A DNA stretch of 39,655 nt from Nitrososphaerota archaeon (GTDB lineage Archaea > Thermoproteota > Nitrososphaeria > Nitrososphaerales > Nitrosopumilaceae). This document shows, piece by piece, positions 35,251 to 39,655 of this stretch. The notes under the pieces were generated by a model. That model did no database searches, was not told the DNA's origin, and saw only the letters and a program-made list of their open reading frames with translations. The position numbers and the translations under genes were made by a program. Each line of letters starts with the position of its first letter. Position 1 is the first letter of the stretch. The DNA lies in NCBI GenBank assembly GCA_027315065.1, contig DAHUYT010000012.1:11036-50690 (forward strand). Direction: 5' to 3'.

Positions 35251-35973
35251 CTATGGGTCTGATATGTGATATTTTTTCCATCGTTCTGTATCAAGACTCA
35301 TATCAATTGTCAATCTAGGACCAGTATAATCATTGAGTGTCATAGGTTGAATTTCAGGAGTAGTTAATCTGGCCAATTCAAACATTGAAATTTTCTCGTC
35401 TCCAACAATATGCACATAACCATCCAAGTTTTCCTTCTGTACATCCATTATTCCCTTGGATACATCTTGGGCAAAAAGATACGTTCCAAATCTGTCTACA
35501 AACGCACGTGGATAAGGCCATTTTTTCTTTGCCACGAAATTAGTTCTTATAATCAAATATTCAGGTAGTCTGTTTACTTCATATTCTCCTATCAATTTTG
35601 TCAAAGCATAGAAATTCTCAGGATATGGAATAGAGCTTTCTTTATACATTCCAGCATGTCCGTCAAAAACACAAGCAGTACTTATGTAGATGAATCTAGT
35701 GTCTCTTTTCTTGTCAAGAACTGCATCTACCAAGTTTTTGGTACCTTCCACGTTTGTATTCCATGCAAGTGGTCTGTTCTCTTCACATGGTCTTATGTGA
35801 GTCAAAGCAGCCGCATGTATTATGGTATCAAAGTCATGATTTCTTATATAGTCGATGACATTTTTCTTGTTAATTATGTCAAGTTCCTGATGTGTTGGTG
35901 TTAGTGCACTTGGAAAAATCTTTTTTAATTCGGTGCCAAGGGCTCCATTTCCACCTGTGATTAAAACACTCAA
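35251..35973 (-). CDS. RmlD-like nucleotide-sugar 4-keto reductase (short-chain dehydrogenase)
   Basis: Extended SDR with VLITGGNGALGTELK (GxxGxxG, NADP-type), AAALTHIRPCEEN, STACVFDGHAG and YALTKLIGE with catalytic Tyr122 and Lys126, all typical of dTDP-4-dehydrorhamnose reductase-like enzymes. It has only 240 residues against about 290 for RmlD and 370 for WbjC/CapF; the C-terminal cupin of CapF is absent. TTG start. It follows the epimerase gene (36021-37106) on the same strand by 47 bases, so is probably in its operon, and works on the same pathway as the dehydratase gene at 37154. Confidence 0.83.
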   Translation of the reverse strand: MSVLITGGNGALGTELKKIFPSALTPTHQELDIINKKNVIDYIRNHDFDTIIHAAALTHIRPCEENRPLAWNTNVEGTKNLVDAVLDKKRDTRFIYISTACVFDGHAGMYKESSIPYPENFYALTKLIGEYEVNRLPEYLIIRTNFVAKKKWPYPRAFVDRFGTYLFAQDVSKGIMDVQKENLDGYVHIVGDEKISMFELARLTTPEIQPMTLNDYTGPRLTIDMSLDTERWKKYHISDP

Positions 35974-36020
35974 CTTTCTTCTGATGTAAGTAAACTATGT
36001 TGTAAACCTTTCCAGAAAAT

Positions 36021-37106
36021 CTAATACTGTAGCCTATCTATTTTTCCACTCAATATGTTGGCAACTCTCAAGGCAGTCTTACCATCACCTAGTGATTTAT
36101 TCCACTCTAGATCGTTTTCATGCGAGGTAATGACCCTAACTGCAGTTTCTACATTTTTTGGATCTAATCCTGCAAGTATATTGGACCCTTCTTCTATGTA
36201 TTCGGGTCTCTCAGTACTCTCGCGTATTGTAACGCAGGGTCTCTTAAAGTACAGTGCCTCTTCTGGAACTGTACCAGAATCTGTAATGAGGCAGAATGCA
36301 TTCTTCTCTAATTTGGAAAAATCGAAAAAACCAAGAGGTTTTATCAATTCAAGACTGCTTGGTATCTCTCTTTTCTTGATCTTACTTAGCGTTCTTGGAT
36401 GTATTGGATAAATTACTCTCTTCTTGAATTTCTTACCTATTGCTTGCAGGGAAGAGAAGATTTTTTCCAAGGTCTCTGGAGAATCAACATTTTCACTACG
36501 ATGCGCTGTAACCAAAAAGTAATCACTTGGTTCCAAATTCATTTTTTCCATTATATTGCTAGATTCTATCTTGGGTGAAAAGTAGTCTATGGCATCAATT
36601 ATTGGATTTCCTACAACGTATATTTTGCCTGGATGAATGTTTTCTCGAATCAGGTTTTCTCTGGAATATGTTGTATATGGTAACAAAAGAGAAGAGAGAT
36701 GATCAATTATCACTCGATTTTTTTCTTCAGGCATGCGAAAATCATAACTACGCATACCAGCCTCAAGGTGAGCTATCTTTATTCTATGGTGAGCAGCAGG
36801 GATGGCTGCAAGTCCACTATTTGTGTCCCCCAAAATTAGTAAAACATCAGGCTTTTCCTTTAATAGTATCTCTTCTGACTTTGTTATTATATCTGAAACC
36901 TCTGGCCCATACTTGCCCGTTCTTATTTTCAGATCATAGTCAGGTTTGCGAATGTCAAGTTCATCAAAAAAAACTGAATTTAACTCGTAGGTATAATTCT
37001 GGCTTGTATTGACTGTTACATGATCAAAATTTGTGTCTAGCAGAGAGAAAATCCTGCTCAATCTGATTATCTCGGGCCTTGTCCCAAAAATGGACATTAT
37101 TTTCAT
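36021..37106 (-). CDS. wecB: Non-hydrolysing UDP-N-acetylglucosamine 2-epimerase-like enzyme
   Basis: GT-B-like epimerase. MSIFGTRPEIIRLSRI starts the protein after the first Met residues, EAGMRSYDFRMPEEKNRVIID and VTAHRSENVD carry active-site residues, and TDSGTVPEEAL and RESTERPEYIEEGSN complete the UDP-binding C-half. About 361 residues. ATG 37106 is chosen over the in-frame ATG at 37118 because it begins MKIMSIFGTRPE as in the family and lies about 29 bases from the TTTTAAATTT box. In WbjD/CapG the same fold epimerises C2 of UDP-L-sugars; the neighbours favour that over plain UDP-GlcNAc/ManNAc. The gene symbol marks the family, not the proven substrate. Confidence 0.88.
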   Translation of the reverse strand: MKIMSIFGTRPEIIRLSRIFSLLDTNFDHVTVNTSQNYTYELNSVFFDELDIRKPDYDLKIRTGKYGPEVSDIITKSEEILLKEKPDVLLILGDTNSGLAAIPAAHHRIKIAHLEAGMRSYDFRMPEEKNRVIIDHLSSLLLPYTTYSRENLIRENIHPGKIYVVGNPIIDAIDYFSPKIESSNIMEKMNLEPSDYFLVTAHRSENVDSPETLEKIFSSLQAIGKKFKKRVIYPIHPRTLSKIKKREIPSSLELIKPLGFFDFSKLEKNAFCLITDSGTVPEEALYFKRPCVTIRESTERPEYIEEGSNILAGLDPKNVETAVRVITSHENDLEWNKSLGDGKTALRVANILSGKIDRLQY

Positions 37107-37130
37107 ATGATATGGCATGATGTTATTGCC

Positions 37131-37140
37131 AAATTTAAAA
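37131..37140 (-). promoter_or_regulatory. TATA-like box of the epimerase gene
   Basis: TTTTAAATTT on the minus strand is centred about 29 bases before ATG 37106, and only 17 before ATG 37118, which helps choose the former as start. Confidence 0.45.
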
Positions 37141-37153
37141 GGTTTTCAGATGA

Positions 37154-38233
37154 TTGCAAATTAATTTCAAAGGTTACACTATTGAGCAATTAAGACTTAT
37201 TAACTCAGCGCCAATCATTGCATTTGAGTTGGATTATTCATCGGTCATAAATGACCAAAATATTCTGATAACAGGTGGTACAGGAAGCTTTGGTCATCAA
37301 ATGATAAAAGAATTGATGATATACAAACCAAGAATTATCAGGATCTTTAGCAGAGATGAAGATAAACAACATCTTATGAGACAAGAGTTTGCAAATGATC
37401 CCATAATTAAGAGAATGCAGTTTGTCATAGGGGATGTTAGAGACTATGATAGGCTTTACACTGTAACAAAAGATATTGATATAATATTTCATGCTGCAGC
37501 ACTGAAACAAGTTCCAACGGTAGAATCTCATCCTTTTGAGGCAGTAAAGACAAACATCATCGGGGCATACAATATAGTCAAGGCATCTGTTGCCAGAAAA
37601 GTATCTCAAGTAGTTGCGATAAGCACTGACAAGGCAGTAAAACCAGTCAACGCCATGGGTATGACAAAAGCGCTTCAAGAAAAAATAATTCTCTCTGATG
37701 ATTTGTCAAAAGATGATACGATATTTTCCTGTGTTAGGTATGGCAATGTTCTTGGGAGCAGAGGAAGTGTAATGCCGTTATGGGATTTGAAGATAGCAAA
37801 AAAGGAGCCACTTCCTATAACTCATCCTGACATGACTAGGTTCATGTTAACGTTAAGCCAGGCCATCGATCTTGTCTTTTATTCGATAAAAAATGGAAAA
37901 GGAGGAGAAATATTTGTCAAGAAAGCACCTGCTGCCAAAATAGTTGATCTTGCAAAATCATATGCACAATTGAAGACAAGTCACAAGGATTATCCTGTAA
38001 GATACATCGGTATACGGGCAGGCGAAAAAATTGATGAGATTCTAGTATCGGAAGAAGAGATGCGGCGAGTTGAGGAAAAAAAGGATCATTTTGTGATAAA
38101 GCATGAAGAAGAATTTGATATGCAATCGTTGAAAAGCCATGTTAAAGTAAAGGAGTATGGTTCTGCTACTGTCAAACATCTGAACAAAAATGAGCTAATG
38201 GAACTTATGAAGAAACTTAAATGGATTACTTGA
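37154..38233 (+). CDS. UDP-sugar 4,6-dehydratase/5-epimerase, CapE/WbjB/FlaA1 family
   Basis: Extended SDR with ILITGGTGSFGHQM (38-50), AALKQVPTVESHPFEAVKTN and STDKAVKPVNAMGMTKALQEK, where Met occupies the usual SDR Tyr position (Asp159, Lys160, Met168, Lys172), a feature of the inverting UDP-GlcNAc 4,6-dehydratases; NAMGM-type wording is particularly like CapE/WbjB. It would make UDP-2-acetamido-2,6-dideoxy-L-hexos-4-ulose from UDP-GlcNAc. It is 359 residues from TTG 37154, with a 35-residue extension before the Rossmann fold; TTG 37229 would give a more usual 334. Divergent from the epimerase gene. Confidence 0.87.
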   Translation: MQINFKGYTIEQLRLINSAPIIAFELDYSSVINDQNILITGGTGSFGHQMIKELMIYKPRIIRIFSRDEDKQHLMRQEFANDPIIKRMQFVIGDVRDYDRLYTVTKDIDIIFHAAALKQVPTVESHPFEAVKTNIIGAYNIVKASVARKVSQVVAISTDKAVKPVNAMGMTKALQEKIILSDDLSKDDTIFSCVRYGNVLGSRGSVMPLWDLKIAKKEPLPITHPDMTRFMLTLSQAIDLVFYSIKNGKGGEIFVKKAPAAKIVDLAKSYAQLKTSHKDYPVRYIGIRAGEKIDEILVSEEEMRRVEEKKDHFVIKHEEEFDMQSLKSHVKVKEYGSATVKHLNKNELMELMKKLKWIT

Positions 38234-38271
38234 TTTTATATGTATTTTATAAATACGTATATTTTTTCATA
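38234..38271. terminator. AT-rich convergent stop region with T tracts
   Basis: Between the dehydratase and GT2 stops the 38 bases include a near-palindromic GTATTTTATAAATAC and TATTTTTTC on the plus strand. T-tracts like this can end archaeal transcripts; assignment is by composition only. Confidence 0.35.
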
Positions 38272-39162
38272 TTAGGTTTTTTCTTTCACGTTCATGTATG
38301 ACTTTAGTATGGAACCTGAAACAGATTTTGGCAATACTCTGAACATTATATCTCTTAGCATGTGACGACTTCTTGAAACCAGTGGCTTGGTCTTTTGGTA
38401 TTCTTTTATGGCTTTTTCGTATTTTGTTCTCTCTTCTGGTGGGATCTTGTCTAGTATGAATTTTCGTATCTTGTTGGTCTGATCTAAAGATATGGCAGCT
38501 TTTTCCTTTGTAAGTTGTTTTTGGTGTACCCTGTATTTTGCTAATGTTTTCGGTATTAGATGTAATCTACACTTGTGTAAAACACAATATCTCAACCAAA
38601 ATTCGTAATCTTCTTTATAACCAATTGTTTCATCGAATATGCCATATCTCTGAATTGCTGATCTGTGGATCAAACTAGTTGTTCCATTCCCAAAATAATG
38701 GTCAAGCAAAATTACACCTTGTTGAAAAGTTTCTAGTTGGTTGTAGTTTGGTTCTATGAATTTTTCAATCATATCTCCATCTGAATTTATGATGTCATAA
38801 TTTGAATAAAATATGGTATTTTCTCTGTTTTCTACTTTTGAAGATTCTATGATCATCTCTTCTAAAGCATTGGGATATAGTACATCATCTGCACTCAACC
38901 ACTTGAACCATTTGCCAGACATGTTCTTTATTCCTAAATTTAACGCAGATGCGGTACCACCATTTTTCTTTGTAATTGTAAGTATTTTATCTGAATATCT
39001 TTTTAGAATTTCTGGTGAATGATCTGTAGATCCGTCATCTACAACAATGATTTCTATATTGCTGTGTGTTTGGTTTAGAGCTGAATTGATACATTCTTCT
39101 AAGAATTCTTGGGCATTATACACAGGAATGACTATTGAAATTTTATCATTTTGCTGATTCAA
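38272..39162 (-). CDS. Glycosyltransferase family 2 protein
   Basis: GT-A inverting transferase: SIVIPVYNAQEFLEECINSAL at the N-terminus, EIIVVDDGSTDHSPEIL with the nucleotide-binding DDGS, and WLSADDVLYPNAL with the metal-binding DxD variant (ADD). YKEDYEFWLRY carries the catalytic ED-type region. The 296-residue length is typical; no clear membrane helix, so it is likely cytoplasmic or peripheral. TTG start. Convergent with the dehydratase gene. Acceptor and donor are not identified. Confidence 0.9.
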   Translation of the reverse strand: MNQQNDKISIVIPVYNAQEFLEECINSALNQTHSNIEIIVVDDGSTDHSPEILKRYSDKILTITKKNGGTASALNLGIKNMSGKWFKWLSADDVLYPNALEEMIIESSKVENRENTIFYSNYDIINSDGDMIEKFIEPNYNQLETFQQGVILLDHYFGNGTTSLIHRSAIQRYGIFDETIGYKEDYEFWLRYCVLHKCRLHLIPKTLAKYRVHQKQLTKEKAAISLDQTNKIRKFILDKIPPEERTKYEKAIKEYQKTKPLVSRSRHMLRDIMFRVLPKSVSGSILKSYMNVKEKT

Positions 39163-39197
39163 TAAATATCTTTTATCTAGGGGTTATTTTTGGTTAA

Positions 39198-39655
39198 TTG
39201 TTAATTGATATACTGGTGAGAGATAGAAAAGCCATGGTCAGAAGAATTGCATTTCGGGCTTGGTTCTATTTTAGGCAAGGTTGGGCTCAATATTTTGCGT
39301 TTCTATTTGCAGCCGTGAATACTATGACTGTAACGTATTATCTAGCAATCAAGGACGTTCCAGTTTTGAAAGATATATTTTTTGGGTATACATTATTTTT
39401 GTATCAGGAATTGGTATTCCAATACTAGTTGGCGTCGGATATTTTCATTATAAAAAAAGTCGAGCGTATCACGCCGAAGCAGACATAACCACAGAATCTA
39501 ATCCGTATTATTACAAGCTGCCTCCTGGTTATTGGAAAGAAGTAATTATGCCAACATATCTGATTGTCACAACCCTTCTCATGAAGATAACAAAAAACGA
39601 AAAATTAACGGAAGAGGAATTAAAAAAAATACAAGACATTCAACAAAAAATGGAT
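39198..39655 (+). pseudogene. Two-helix membrane protein, frameshifted and truncated by the window end
   Basis: Frame one (TTG 39198) gives an Arg-rich start and a hydrophobic segment (AQYFAFLFAAVNTMTVTYYL), then hits TAG at 39426-39428. From 39377 on, the -1 frame is open to the end of the window and continues the same kind of protein: a second hydrophobic segment (VYIIFVSGIGIPILVGVGY), KKSRAYHAEADITTESNPYY, a Pro/Tyr-rich stretch and an acidic helical end. One extra T in the T6 run at 39378-39383 would join both into one protein. I do not recognise the family. GTG 39216 or ATG 39234 are possible alternative starts. True frameshift and sequencing error are both possible. Confidence 0.6.

Noticed and set aside
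36575-37012. Plus-strand open frame inside the epimerase gene
   Set aside because: Antisense to conserved epimerase sequence; Cys/Leu-rich product without features.
38234-38271. Insertion-sequence end or attachment site
   Set aside because: The near-palindrome is short, AT-rich and lies between convergent stops; no transposase or integrase is present in the window.

Overview
The window looks like a stretch of a mesophilic ammonia-oxidising archaeon (Thaumarchaeota/Nitrososphaerota, probably the Nitrosopumilales side). This rests on moderate-to-low GC, very frequent TTG/GTG starts, TATA-like boxes about 26-29 bases upstream of start codons (leaderless transcripts), archaeal-only proteins (GatD/GatE, pelota, two-AAA Cdc48, archaeal-type L2, TrmB and DtxR-type regulators), an archaeal SRP RNA and a C/D-box guide RNA. 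The assignment is made from protein family resemblance only; no database search was possible.

Layout. 1-1318: tail of an unidentified gene, then a class II HMG-CoA reductase (isoprenoid lipid precursor). 1348-8724: a compact histidine operon hisG-D-C-(HAD phosphatase)-B-H-A-F-I with 1-4 base overlaps at most junctions; hisE is absent from the window and the HAD gene sits where a histidinol-phosphatase is needed. 8726-9488: a membrane-anchored orphan on the minus strand and an AT-rich promoter region holding a 37-bp tandem duplication and a perfect palindrome. 9489-12024: threonine synthase followed one base later by a MoaD/ThiS-like domain fused to an E1-like adenylyltransferase. 12031-14259: a DUF354 protein and a divergent Rossmann-fold orphan. 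14273-17817: grpE-dnaK-dnaJ. 17823-18908: a HAD nucleotidase-like gene, tRNA-Leu(CAG), and a PII-like gene broken by a one-base frameshift. 18917-24377 (minus): cdc48, gatD, gatE, each with its own promoter-like TATA box. 24480-26198: ribosomal protein L2, acylphosphatase, a small DUF5655-like protein, SRP RNA. 26231-30257: tRNA thiolation protein, site-2-type protease, CutA, pelota, an orphan. 30332-32278: C/D-box sRNA, YjbQ, a 53-residue zinc-ribbon-like protein, DtxR-type and TrmB-type regulators. 32423-34087: a large radical-SAM protein resembling tetraether lipid synthase (Tes). 34161-39162: a surface-glycan block with two glycosyltransferases and three nucleotide-sugar enzymes that together resemble the UDP-L-FucNAc/UDP-L-RhaNAc route. 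39198-end: a two-helix membrane protein with a one-base frameshift, running off the window.

How the parts connect. Most of the window is housekeeping: amino-acid synthesis, protein folding, tRNA charging and modification, ribosome rescue and secretion. The most interesting items are the self-contained ubiquitin-like/E1 fusion beside a PLP enzyme (a possible sulfur-carrier module, with a TtuA/Ncs6-type thiolase elsewhere in the window as a possible client), the tetraether synthase candidate with an inverted repeat between it and a divergent TrmB regulator, the frameshifted PII-like gene whose nucleotide-binding arginines are also missing, and the minimal L-sugar cassette. Both frameshifts would be mended by one extra base in a homopolymer, so sequencing error must be considered for each.
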